From: Nakaseomyces glabratus
Taxonomy: Eukaryota; Ascomycota; Saccharomycetes; Saccharomycetales; Saccharomycetaceae
Length of the DNA: 64,000 nt
NCBI RefSeq assembly: GCF_010111755.1
Contig: NC_088958.1
Coordinates: 620,001 to 684,000, forward strand
Direction of reading: 5' to 3'
Of the stretch, positions 1 to 9,584 are shown in pieces. The notes beneath the pieces are model-generated. The model was not told the origin of the DNA, did no database searches, and saw only the letters and a list, made by a program, of their open reading frames with translations. The position numbers were made by a program, and so were the translations under genes. Position 1 is the first letter of the stretch; each line of letters starts with the position of its first letter.

Positions 1-1
1 T

Positions 2-3000
2 AACTTGGCTATTTCTGAGAAAAAGAAGGCTAATAATCAGCTATCAAAATCGTCATTTGGTAATATTAATGTGGGTAACATAGCAGGCATACATAGAGCA
101 GCATCCATGGCATTTTTGCCTTCGTCATTTGGTAGATCAGATAGCCGCACAGACAGAAGTCTGGCTGATTTTAATAGGAAATTTGGGAGAAAGCCAAACC
201 CACAAATTAATTTTAGAGAACCGTTCAAGAAAATACCAGAACAAGGGACATCTAGTATGGAAGAGTGTTCTTCTACAAAAACTCTAAGTGGTGATAATAC
301 TTCTAAAGATCTAGATCATAGCATTAGTGCAATCTCAGAAGAAGGCGATACAGTAGTTAATGAAATGGACTATTTCGTCGATGAGCAAAGAGCAAATCTC
401 ATGAGTTTGTTAGATCTTCTAAATGAGACTTTGGAGAAGAATACCTCTCCAAAAGCTTCTGATCTGCATATGATTTCTCTATTCAATTTGGATAAGTTAT
501 CTTTGAACAATGATGAATGTAACGGTAAATCTAGCTCTGAATCACAGAAGAGAACTGTCGCATTGAAGAAAACTCTATTAGATAGTTTGGCTGAGCCATT
601 TTTTGAACATTATGGTGGTGCCGATGAAATACGGCATGATGACGGTGAACTGGTGAATGAACTAGAAGATATATCTGCTATGGCAGATGATTCAGTTTCA
701 TTAGGTGAATTCAGACCTCAGCAAGATTACGGAAGGATATTGAGAACTTTTACTTCAACTAAGAACTCCGCTCCGCAAGCAATTTTTACATGCTCACAGA
801 ACGATCCCTGGCAGTTTAGAGCAGCAAATGATTTAGCATGTCTTATATTTGGAATATCCAAAAATGCTTTAAGAGCTTTGACTCTATTAGATTTAATTCA
901 TACTGACAGCAGAAACTTTGTGGTTAATAAGCTCTCTTCTACTGAGGGACAAGAATTGGTCTTTACAGGTGAAATTATAGGAATTGTACAACCTGGTGGT
1001 GACAATACTAATCTAATATGGGCTTCATTTTGGGCGAAGAGAAAGAATGACATGTTGGTCTGTGTATTTGAGAAAGTTCCATGTGATTACGCCGATATAA
1101 TGCTCAGCTTAGATGATTTCTCAGTGACATCTGTTTTAGATAGATGTGGTTTGCTAGAAGCTGCAAAAAAGAAAGAGCCAGAGAACAAACATCCTACGTT
1201 CCATTTGGGTCTCAATGAGGAGGATTCTGAGGAAGAGGATGACGAGTCATCAGACTCTAAGGTAGCTGAACCGGCTAAGAAAAGTGTTAAGTTTGCTGAT
1301 GAAATTACAAATATCTCTATGATTAGTACTTCATTGGCACAAACTATTGAAGATGTATGCAATGGTAAACTTCATAACCTGGATGATGATCTGCTACCTT
1401 TACAGCTAAGAGTATCAAACAGAATCAACTTCACTAGATATTTCACACTGAATCATTTGTCTCATAGTATTCCATGTGCTGTATCAGCTACTATTCTAGA
1501 GAATGAGATGAAATTGAAAATTCACGGTATCCCATACCAAGCCGGTCTGTTTGTGGTTGACTCCCATAATTATCAAATGATTAGCTTTAATAAATCTATT
1601 GTTAAGAATATGTTTGGTTATCATTTCTCTGATATGGTTGGCAAACCAATAACTGATATTATACCATCCTTTTCAGAACTATTAAAATTCACATCTTTGA
1701 GATATCCAGCACTGACAGTCACAAATCACAGAAATAGAGGTTTGGTCTTGACTGAACACTTCTTCCGTAAGTTGCGTGCCGAAATGATGGGTCGCAAAGA
1801 TGAGTTCTATACATCTATTGGTATTGATGCAGTCCATAGAGACGGTGGTATGATTAAGGTAGACTTCCAAGTTAGAGTTATGAGTTCTAACGTAATTTTG
1901 GTATGGATAACTCATTCGAGAGATGTATTTTTCAATGATTACACTACAACACCTTCTCAATTACATATGCTAAAAGAAAATGATCTAGCTGTTGTCAGCA
2001 GTGAAGGAAGTTCTACATGCTCTTCTAGTAAGTCATCCCCCCATATTTCTTCACGTCCTTTGCGTGAACTAACAAAACTATCGGATGTTGATAGAGATAA
2101 TCAGCCAGAGAGATTTAAATCTTCATCCGTTTCCTCAAAGGATTCAACTTTGTTTGACAAAGATACTCATAAGGATGTGAGTATGGATGAGGTATTTGAT
2201 GATTTGGAGATTGAGAAGGATATTGAAGACCCTGAATTGAAGAGAAAACTGGCTTTAACAAAGATTTATCACAAGGATAAATCACAGTTTGTTAAGGAAG
2301 AGAACTTCAAAGTGAACCAGAGCTTCATCATGAGTAAGATTTCTATTCAGCATAGTAGCGACTCTTTAGCCAACAACAGGTCAGCCACAACTACACCTAT
2401 AAATCTTCAAGAGGGCAATATTGCCCCAACCACCTTCTTGACGATGAATCCAAATCCAATTGGAGCAAAGAAGCATACCAAAAAACTTTCAGATTTTATC
2501 ATTTTACAAAACATGGGTGAAGGTGCTTATGGTAAAGTCAATCTTTGCTTGCATAAAACTGAAAGATACATTGTTGTCATCAAGATGATCTTTAAGGAGC
2601 GTATTTTGGTTGATACCTGGGTTCGTGACAGAAAATTGGGTACAATACCATCGGAAATCCAAATAATGGCCACAATATCAAAGGAACCACATGAGAACAT
2701 TTTAACATTACTGGATTTCTTTGAAGATGACGATTACTATTACATTGAAACACCTGTTCATGGAGAAACTGGTAGCATTGATTTGTTTGATTTGATTGAA
2801 TTTAAAACTAACATGACAGAGATAGAGGCAAAGCTTCTATTTAAACAAGTTGTATCTGGTGTTAAGCACCTCCATGACCAAGGTATTGTACACAGGGACA
2901 TTAAAGACGAGAATATTATTGTTGATTCACAAGGATTTGTCAAAATTATTGATTTTGGTTCGGCAGCCTATGTTAAGAGCGGGCCTTTTGACGTTTTTGT

Positions 3001-3280
3001 CGGTACAATAGACTACGCTGCGCCTGAAGTCCTTGGTGGTAGTCCATACGAGGGTAAACCGCAAGATATTTGGGCAATTGGTATTCTATTATACACTATA
3101 GTATTCAAGGAGAATCCATTTTATAATATTGATGAAATTCTTGAGGGTGAATTGAAATTTAATAGTAGTGAACTTGTTAGTGAGCAATGTACTACTCTCA
3201 TTGCTAAAATTCTGAATAGAAATGTGCAAAAGAGACCAACAATTGATGATATCTATAATGATGAATGGTTAGTCATTTAG
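2..3280 (+). CDS. PSK1: PAS-domain serine/threonine kinase, 5' end missing (PSK1)
   Basis: PAS kinase that in yeast tunes sugar partitioning and translation by phosphorylating targets such as Ugp1. The frame is open to the left edge and the first codons in the window contain no ATG, so the true start lies outside. About 1,090 residues are visible. A PAS-like region lies near 1510-1690. The kinase domain spans about 2487-3270 and shows a glycine loop GEGAYGKV, the VIK lysine, the catalytic loop HRDIKDEN, DFGSA and APE. The protein is Ser- and Asp/Glu-rich between these domains. S. cerevisiae has two paralogues; PSK1 rather than PSK2 is chosen because TPD3, NTG1, SYN8, DEP1 and CYS3 follow in the same order and orientation as on chromosome I. 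Confidence 0.93.
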   Translation, partial: NLAISEKKKANNQLSKSSFGNINVGNIAGIHRAASMAFLPSSFGRSDSRTDRSLADFNRKFGRKPNPQINFREPFKKIPEQGTSSMEECSSTKTLSGDNTSKDLDHSISAISEEGDTVVNEMDYFVDEQRANLMSLLDLLNETLEKNTSPKASDLHMISLFNLDKLSLNNDECNGKSSSESQKRTVALKKTLLDSLAEPFFEHYGGADEIRHDDGELVNELEDISAMADDSVSLGEFRPQQDYGRILRTFTSTKNSAPQAIFTCSQNDPWQFRAANDLACLIFGISKNALRALTLLDLIHTDSRNFVVNKLSSTEGQELVFTGEIIGIVQPGGDNTNLIWASFWAKRKNDMLVCVFEKVPCDYADIMLSLDDFSVTSVLDRCGLLEAAKKKEPENKHPTFHLGLNEEDSEEEDDESSDSKVAEPAKKSVKFADEITNISMISTSLAQTIEDVCNGKLHNLDDDLLPLQLRVSNRINFTRYFTLNHLSHSIPCAVSATILENEMKLKIHGIPYQAGLFVVDSHNYQMISFNKSIVKNMFGYHFSDMVGKPITDIIPSFSELLKFTSLRYPALTVTNHRNRGLVLTEHFFRKLRAEMMGRKDEFYTSIGIDAVHRDGGMIKVDFQVRVMSSNVILVWITHSRDVFFNDYTTTPSQLHMLKENDLAVVSSEGSSTCSSSKSSPHISSRPLRELTKLSDVDRDNQPERFKSSSVSSKDSTLFDKDTHKDVSMDEVFDDLEIEKDIEDPELKRKLALTKIYHKDKSQFVKEENFKVNQSFIMSKISIQHSSDSLANNRSATTTPINLQEGNIAPTTFLTMNPNPIGAKKHTKKLSDFIILQNMGEGAYGKVNLCLHKTERYIVVIKMIFKERILVDTWVRDRKLGTIPSEIQIMATISKEPHENILTLLDFFEDDDYYYIETPVHGETGSIDLFDLIEFKTNMTEIEAKLLFKQVVSGVKHLHDQGIVHRDIKDENIIVDSQGFVKIIDFGSAAYVKSGPFDVFVGTIDYAAPEVLGGSPYEGKPQDIWAIGILLYTIVFKENPFYNIDEILEGELKFNSSELVSEQCTTLIAKILNRNVQKRPTIDDIYNDEWLVI

Positions 3281-4460
3281 TTATAGTATCCTTTATTACT
3301 CTGTTTGAATATTCCCTTAAAAAAAGCTAATAACATATATATTCCTGTTCTTTCTCATTGATTCATAATCAACTCTAGCCTATTGTCTTCACCGGAAAAA
3401 ACTTATGGATTTTGATAATTGTTCTTTTTCAGTTTCTCAATATTCAAAGGACTATATATGAGTCGACCCTGCATTTCTTTTATTTAATGAACAGAAAACT
3501 ATGAACTTCATACTCAAATGCATATAGCCTATTTATGCCTGTACATGATCACAATAACATAATATCCAATAACGATTGTTTATTTATATTTATTCATACT
3601 AATTTAGATACTTACAGGAATAATTAGTGGATTGTCTACCCATTTTATATATTTTGGTAGCAGTTTAAGTAATTATTAATTTAAAACCAGATAAGACTCA
3701 TAGTCCATTAAGAAATGTTACTGTTCTAGTAATACACAAATCTTAGTTACAGATATATCTGACTATTTACTTAACATATATTTACCTTCCCTACTCACAA
3801 TCAGATAGTATAAAACTGTCTAAGCAATATTATTACTTAGCCTCCCATCTGGTCTTTATAAGTCACATGACTCCAACACGAAAAGACATAAGGAAATGAT
3901 AGGTAGCATGATCAACGAGGTGTCATTTTTTTTTTCAGTCAAAGGCCCCTTCGCTGCCTTCCGACCCTTTGAAAACCCCCCTTCCCTTCGAAATCCGCCA
4001 AAAATTAGCTAAATTGTGGTAATAAGCAATAATATTGGAAAGAAACGTACAACTAATAGTGTCTTCAAAGGGTCAAGTTTGACTGAATTTTGTCTAGAAA
4101 CACCAACATTCTGTTACTGAAGATTACAAGGACAATAAAGCGCTTTTTTCCATCTTTAAAGGGCGTATATTTTAGTGGTCGTTACGCTGAATAAGGAAAG
4201 CACAAACATATCCTATTGTCATTTGATTTTCCGGATAATTCAATCTCGAACATACTTATTATTGCAGCCATTTCACTTCAGAAAAGAGAAATAGGTTACA
4301 TTGTTTCATTGGTTTGCATAGTTTATATAGATTGAACCGCACCACAGTGATAATTACTCAACACATTACTGGACCTGTCATTTTTTTAATCATTCGTTTT
4401 AGATCTAAAACAATCATTATTCGATATCATTGAGAATTACATATAGAAGAAAACACAATA
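3281..4460. other. Intergenic gap PSK1-TPD3, no gene seen
   Basis: This 1.18 kb AT-rich stretch separates two genes on the same strand. I see no convincing ORF, tRNA boxes or snoRNA boxes. The sequence at 3582-3592 (ATTTATATTTA) matches the S. cerevisiae ARS core consensus WTTTAYRTTTW, which occurs often by chance in AT-rich DNA. A pyrimidine/C-rich patch lies at about 3930-3990 and probably belongs to the TPD3 promoter. Confidence 0.6.
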
Positions 4461-6281
4461 ATGGCACAAGCTGATCAAGATCTGTACCCATTGGCTTTGC
4501 TAATGGATGACTTGAAGAATGATGATATTTCAAATCGTGTAGAAGCTACGAAGAAGATTGATCAGATAGCTATAGCTTTAGGACCAGACCGAACCCGTAA
4601 TGAATTAATTCCATTTTTAACTGAGGTTGCAGAAGATGATGAAGATGAAGTATTTACTGTTCTAGCTGAAAAACTTGGTTCCTTCGTTCCATATGTTGGT
4701 GGTGCGGAGCATGCTTCCACCATATTACCCGTACTAGATATACTCGCCGGCGCAGAAGAAACAATTGTTAGAGAGAAAGCTGTGGATTCATTGAACATAG
4801 TAGCGGAACAAATGCCCGATGATGAATTATTCAAGTATTTTGTGCCTCTACTACAAAGATTGGCTTCTGAAACATGGTTTTCTTCAAAGGTTTCCGCCTG
4901 TGGTTTATTCAAATCTGTATTCTTAAGGGTTAAGGATGTACAGTCCAGAGTAGATCTGTGGAATTTGTTTATGACGTTGGTAAATGATGAAACGCCAATG
5001 GTTAGAAGAGCAGTAGGTAAGAATCTTCCAATTTTAATTGATTTACTTACTGAGAACCCAGAATTCTGTACTGACAAAGATTTAGAGTTTATCTCTACCA
5101 CTTTCCAAACTGTCATTAATGACCAGCAGGACTCTGTCAAATTCTTGGCTGTAGACTGCCTGATATCCATAGTTAAGTTTTTCAATAAAAAGGGCTACGA
5201 TACACATTCAAGAGATCTATTAAATTCGGCACTTTCACTAGCTGGAGATGAGGCATGGAGAGTTCGTTATGTAGTTGCGGACAAATTTGGTGAGTTAACA
5301 GAAGGTTTTTCTTCAAATCCATCCTATATAGAAGAATTACTGGATCCATTTTTAAAATTATGTGAAGATAGTGAAGGTGACGTAAGGAAAGCAATTGCCA
5401 AACAAGTGTCCTATTTTTCCAAATTTGTCAATGACTCACATGTTGTACTTAATAAAATAGTGCCTGTCCTCCAAAATTTAAGTATGGATGAAAATGAAGA
5501 CGTACGTGCATCATTGGCATCAGGTATATCTGATATCGTGTTGCTACTACCAAAGGAACAAGTTATCGAATATGTCTTCCCTATATTTTTAAACATGCTA
5601 AGAGATGAAATTCCTGATGTGCGCTTAAACATTATTGGCAAACTCAAAGTAGTGAATGAGGTAATTGGTATTGATATGTTAACGGACTCTTTATTACCTG
5701 CAATCTCTGAACTAGCAAAAGATAGTAGCTGGCATGTACGTCTGGCCATTATTGAATATATTCCAATTCTGGCTGAACAACTTGGAGTAGATTTCTTTAA
5801 TAGTCAGCTGAGTGACCTATGCCTTTCTTGGCTTTGGGATGCCGTATACTCGATAAGAGAAGCAGCAATAAAAAACCTACAGAAACTAACCAACATCTTT
5901 GGCTCTGAATGGTGTAACAACGAAGTCGTTCCCCGCTTGTTAAACCTAGACTCTCATATGCTCGAGAATTTCATTTACAGAATTACCTTACTGCAAACAT
6001 TTAAAGCATTAGTATCTGTATTATCACCAGAGTTTGTGGCAAATCAGATACTACCTCATGTCATGGAACTAGCTAACGATCAAGTTCCAAACATTAGATT
6101 TAATGTTGCTAATACCTATCCAATCATTGTTGAAGTTTTAAGCAAAGGTGGAGATCAATACAAACTTTTAGTAACGGATACCATTTACCCATCTTTAAAG
6201 GATCTTTGTGAAGATCCAGATTTTGATGTACGATACTTTGCCAACAAAAGTATGAAAAAATGTAAAGAAATCATAAGCTAA
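4461..6281 (+). CDS. TPD3: Protein phosphatase 2A scaffold (A) subunit
   Basis: Scaffold subunit of PP2A. It holds the catalytic subunits (Pph21/22) and a regulatory B subunit (Cdc55 or Rts1) and acts in cell-cycle, morphogenesis and stress control. The 606-residue protein is built almost entirely of HEAT repeats, visible as recurring helical pairs with a D-x-V-R or D-x-x-x-V-R signature (for example DVRLNIIG, HVRLAIIE, NIRFNVAN, DVRYFANK). Length is close to the S. cerevisiae protein. The ATG follows an A-rich leader. RRD1, a phosphatase activator of the PP2A system, lies about 40 kb away in the same window. Confidence 0.97.
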   Translation: MAQADQDLYPLALLMDDLKNDDISNRVEATKKIDQIAIALGPDRTRNELIPFLTEVAEDDEDEVFTVLAEKLGSFVPYVGGAEHASTILPVLDILAGAEETIVREKAVDSLNIVAEQMPDDELFKYFVPLLQRLASETWFSSKVSACGLFKSVFLRVKDVQSRVDLWNLFMTLVNDETPMVRRAVGKNLPILIDLLTENPEFCTDKDLEFISTTFQTVINDQQDSVKFLAVDCLISIVKFFNKKGYDTHSRDLLNSALSLAGDEAWRVRYVVADKFGELTEGFSSNPSYIEELLDPFLKLCEDSEGDVRKAIAKQVSYFSKFVNDSHVVLNKIVPVLQNLSMDENEDVRASLASGISDIVLLLPKEQVIEYVFPIFLNMLRDEIPDVRLNIIGKLKVVNEVIGIDMLTDSLLPAISELAKDSSWHVRLAIIEYIPILAEQLGVDFFNSQLSDLCLSWLWDAVYSIREAAIKNLQKLTNIFGSEWCNNEVVPRLLNLDSHMLENFIYRITLLQTFKALVSVLSPEFVANQILPHVMELANDQVPNIRFNVANTYPIIVEVLSKGGDQYKLLVTDTIYPSLKDLCEDPDFDVRYFANKSMKKCKEIIS

Positions 6282-6456
6282 GGCTTGTAACCTAAAGACT
6301 GAAGCCGACTTACAACTTCGTAAATACCATTAATATAGTAATTCTTTCATAAAAGTACATTTCTGTCATTCGAAAAATGAATATAGTATCCATAAGATGA
6401 TTACATATATTTATGTAGATGATTTGATTTACTGTAAGACCAGCTCCAGATGAGAT

Positions 6457-7863
6457 TTATACGAAAAGACTAGTGTCAGGTTCTTTTTTTATTAGTATTT
6501 CAGATTTCAAACTTGTGTCGACATTGATGGCACAACTCTCTTCCAATTTGACTCCAACATCTAATTTATTGTCGATGGAAGAATGAGGTTCCTTCTTGAG
6601 CTCTATGGAGTTTTGTTCACCTTCTACTATCGAGACATCCAACTCTTCCTTCATATCATTCTCAAGCTTTTTCAAGTCTAATTTCATCAAAAATCCCATC
6701 CATTTACTATAACTTGTTATATTTGACCTTATGGACTCATTCAAATTAGATAATGTTGTGAAAGTCTTTTCCGTAAGTTGACGCTGTTTACTCTCATCGA
6801 TATTAACACGAAATATGTTGAAGTTGGCACCTCTTGATTTACCAATTACTTGTCCAAAACCTACAAGTAGTCCATTTATTTCAGTCCATAATCTCGGAGG
6901 TAGCCATTTCTGTAGTTGTTTCCTGGTGTCATTTGGTGTTTTGCATTTGTCAGGGTCAACCCATTTCCACATCTTACACAACCGATCAACATGAACGTCG
7001 ACACATATTCCTTCAATTTTACCCCAAGCCTTTTGCAAAGTTAGATATCCCATCTTTGGTCCTACACCAGGTAAACCAAGTATATCAGTAACATTGTCTG
7101 GAACGTCTTGATCGTATTTTTCGTTAAGGATGGCTGCTGTTCTTTTAATAAAATTCGCTTTCCTTTTATGAAAACCAACGGAATGTATTAGTTCATCGAG
7201 AACTTGTTCATCTATTCTCAATAAGGCATCTAGAGTAATTCCTTGAGCATCTTTGAGCTCCTCAATACAATATTTCATAATATTATACATTCCCATGGCA
7301 GTAACTTCATCTTTAGTTTGAGCTGACAACATAACTCCCACCAATACCTGCAATCTGTAATTCCTGGGAAGAATCTCCGATTTTTTTATACCGCAAATTT
7401 CTCCCACAGTCATCGGAATAGAAGAACCCCCAATAAGATCAACAGGTGCTCTTATAAATGATCTCATCCACCTCATCTTCTTGTAGATTTCGGGAAAGTT
7501 TTTCGGTAGCAGTTTAAAACTCTCTTCATCTAAATCTGTGAAGATAGTGTCATCAAATGGCTGGCTCCATCTATTAGGAACATTACCATTTCTACTCACA
7601 ATCCATTTGAAATAGTTCTCACTATCTAAAGACTTGACCCAGTTGATATCGACATAATCACGGTCATGGCTTATGTCCACCTCTCTCTCCTTCTTTACTT
7701 TAACTCTCTCCTTGAAGTACTTGGACTTCGTAACCTCACTGTTCTCATTTTTAACAGCAATTTCTTTAGCTGATGACTTTCTCTTCCTTAATACAGCCAT
7801 TGTATGCCACTGTATGACTCCCAAGGTGCTTCTCGGTCTGAATCGACTTGTGCTCCTCAGCAT
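6457..7863 (-). CDS. NTG1: Base-excision repair DNA N-glycosylase/AP lyase (endonuclease III homologue)
   Basis: Endonuclease III-type glycosylase that removes oxidised pyrimidines and cleaves abasic sites in nuclear and mitochondrial DNA. The HhH-GPD core is clear: the hairpin LPGVGPKMG carries the Schiff-base lysine K270, and VDVHVDR carries the catalytic aspartate D289. The C-terminal four-cysteine Fe-S motif of endonuclease III and Ntg2 is absent, which fits Ntg1. The first ATG (7863) gives a basic, Ser/Arg-rich N terminus typical of a mitochondrial presequence. A second in-frame ATG at 7800 would give a nuclear form starting MAVLRKRKS. Position and orientation match the chromosome I block, and it is transcribed toward the TPD3 3' end. 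Confidence 0.96.
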   Translation of the reverse strand: MLRSTSRFRPRSTLGVIQWHTMAVLRKRKSSAKEIAVKNENSEVTKSKYFKERVKVKKEREVDISHDRDYVDINWVKSLDSENYFKWIVSRNGNVPNRWSQPFDDTIFTDLDEESFKLLPKNFPEIYKKMRWMRSFIRAPVDLIGGSSIPMTVGEICGIKKSEILPRNYRLQVLVGVMLSAQTKDEVTAMGMYNIMKYCIEELKDAQGITLDALLRIDEQVLDELIHSVGFHKRKANFIKRTAAILNEKYDQDVPDNVTDILGLPGVGPKMGYLTLQKAWGKIEGICVDVHVDRLCKMWKWVDPDKCKTPNDTRKQLQKWLPPRLWTEINGLLVGFGQVIGKSRGANFNIFRVNIDESKQRQLTEKTFTTLSNLNESIRSNITSYSKWMGFLMKLDLKKLENDMKEELDVSIVEGEQNSIELKKEPHSSIDNKLDVGVKLEESCAINVDTSLKSEILIKKEPDTSLFV

Positions 7864-8300
7864 AAACCAAATCGAATCTCAATGGCATACTTATACTTCT
7901 ACTTTAAGCGTCTATGCACCCTGTTATACTGAGATATTCATCAAAACTGATCAATCGCAACACTGCTTAGTAATAGTATGCCAACAGCAAGATGGGTGGC
8001 CATCGCAAGATTATCAGTAACAATCCGTGACCCCCCTGCAGAATTTTCTGAGCGATCAGCTGCGAAATTTTTTTTTACTTTCGAGCAGCATTGGGGTGTC
8101 TCTGTGATGAGCCGAATCAGAATCACATGACTTATACGGGTAATTAGAGGATCCATAATCTTGATTTCATCGGTGGTCCATCTATGGTATTATCGCAAAT
8201 ATTAACTTGCTACCACTTTATACATGGATGGCTGTGGATGCTGAGAAATATTGAATGGTAGTATCTGTAATAATGGTTAATCTCATCAAACTGAGATGCT
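7864..8300. promoter_or_regulatory. NTG1 upstream region and SYN8 3' region
   Basis: This 437-bp gap lies between two minus-strand genes. It holds the NTG1 promoter and the SYN8 terminator. A TCACATGAC-type E-box-like sequence occurs near 8122. A GTGATGA box-C-like word near 8109 has no matching D box with a terminal stem, so no snoRNA is called. Confidence 0.5.
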
Positions 8301-9128
8301 TCAGAGGATAATCAATAAGAAGATGAGAATGATGGTTAGCATAACAATAATTGAGCATGGCCCATTTTCTCTTGCTGTGCGTTGGAAGCTGTCCAACCTC
8401 CTGCGCGCCCTTTCCAGATTTCTTGAACTCGTATCCAGTAAATTCTCCATATCATCCAATATGTGCTCATTTTGGTCTGTTAATTCTTGATTTATATCAA
8501 TAGATATGCCGTGAGTGTTCTTAATGGTCGTTGCCAAGGAATCAAGATGTGTATCTTGTTCCAACAATTGCTGCTGTTGGCGAGCAAATAGTTCGTCATT
8601 GGATATCATATGACCAGCATTTACACGTTTATCAGAAGTACTCGACGAAGAATTTGTAGTGTCTTCTTCATAGTCATGATATGGTTGAAAAGTCATTGGG
8701 GCTGATGCAGGCGCATCCTGCTCAGTATCTTCGTTCGGAAATGTCTCAAGATCATCATTAAACCGTACACGTTTCCTAGTCTCATCATCCTCAATTTCCT
8801 CCTCATCGATATCACCCGCGTTAGCTCTACTTTCACCTGGCTTTGATGCTATGTCTTGTTTGGGAGAGAAAGTGTACAATCCCACATCTACTGCAGTATC
8901 GTCACCAAGCTGAGCCAGTACCTTATTATACTCATCAATATAAGCCTTAATTTCATCTGTACCATGACCACCTACAGAGTTCAGCAAGTCTAGGACTGTG
9001 CTCAGTTGTGATTTTAGCGATATTGTATCAGATTTCGATGGCTCCATAGAAAGCTCATCAATCAGTCGGGTCCGCTCCTCGACTATATCCTTAAGCTTAT
9101 CAAGCTCATATGAAACCTTCAGATCCAT
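8301..9128 (-). CDS. SYN8: Endosomal Qc-SNARE
   Basis: Tail-anchored syntaxin-8-like SNARE acting in endosomal membrane fusion. With the ATG at 9128 the protein is 275 residues and begins MDLKVSYELDKLKDIVEERT, which lines up with the known yeast Syn8 N terminus. The frame stays open further upstream (to about 9266) but contains no ATG, so a longer protein is not supported. The SNARE motif lies in the C-terminal third (INQELTDQNEHILDDMENLL), followed by a single C-terminal membrane anchor of hydrophobic Ile/Leu/Val. The middle is acidic with a Q-rich segment. It is divergent from DEP1, as on S. cerevisiae chromosome I. Confidence 0.93.
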   Translation of the reverse strand: MDLKVSYELDKLKDIVEERTRLIDELSMEPSKSDTISLKSQLSTVLDLLNSVGGHGTDEIKAYIDEYNKVLAQLGDDTAVDVGLYTFSPKQDIASKPGESRANAGDIDEEEIEDDETRKRVRFNDDLETFPNEDTEQDAPASAPMTFQPYHDYEEDTTNSSSSTSDKRVNAGHMISNDELFARQQQQLLEQDTHLDSLATTIKNTHGISIDINQELTDQNEHILDDMENLLDTSSRNLERARRRLDSFQRTARENGPCSIIVMLTIILIFLLIIL

Positions 9129-9584
9129 TATACTCCTTCGCTGCTTGTATACAGTAATCCAATCCTTAATCCCGGGGTTCAAACGCAAATCCGCATACAA
9201 CTTCCTAAAGGGCACCGACGAAAAGAAATCACACAAATGATAGTATTTGGAAGCAATATAGTGCCGTTATCCAAATAAAATAGGACCAAGTAGACTTAAA
9301 ATAATACTAGCCTTATCGAGGTTACGCTATCTTCTATTTAACTGCCCAAAATTGTAAGACTTTTGCCAAAAATCGCTATTTTTTTCTTTGACTATATAAA
9401 ATCGGAAAAGGCAACAAAGATAATGAAATGGGAGGGATGAGCTTGCAATTCATTGTGAGGTTTGTAGTTTAGAAGTACTAAGGCTAAGGATAGTATATAG
9501 AAACTCTTCAAACAGTGTTGGGATCTCACTTGAAATTGTTAGTGTTGCTAATAGATTTTGGTAAGCGACTAGGTTTGGAGAATT
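9129..9584. promoter_or_regulatory. Divergent SYN8/DEP1 promoter region
   Basis: This 456-bp region is shared by two divergent genes. TATATAAA at 9393-9400 is a candidate TATA box for DEP1, about 190 bp before its ATG. The part nearest SYN8 reads through in the SYN8 frame without a start codon, so it is treated as non-coding. Confidence 0.55.

Noticed and set aside
3582..3592. ARS consensus match
   Set aside because: An 11-base degenerate AT word is expected by chance many times in this window; no supporting elements were seen.
4562..5185. 207-codon antisense frame inside TPD3
   Set aside because: It is fully opposite a strongly conserved gene and is a by-product of its codon pattern.
8100..8245. 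Box C-like GTGATGA and a downstream CTGA suggested a C/D snoRNA
   Set aside because: The boxes are about 130 nt apart and the flanks cannot form a terminal stem.
9129..9266. Upstream extension of the SYN8 frame to 9236 and beyond
   Set aside because: It contains no ATG, and the conserved Syn8 N terminus begins exactly at the ATG at 9128.
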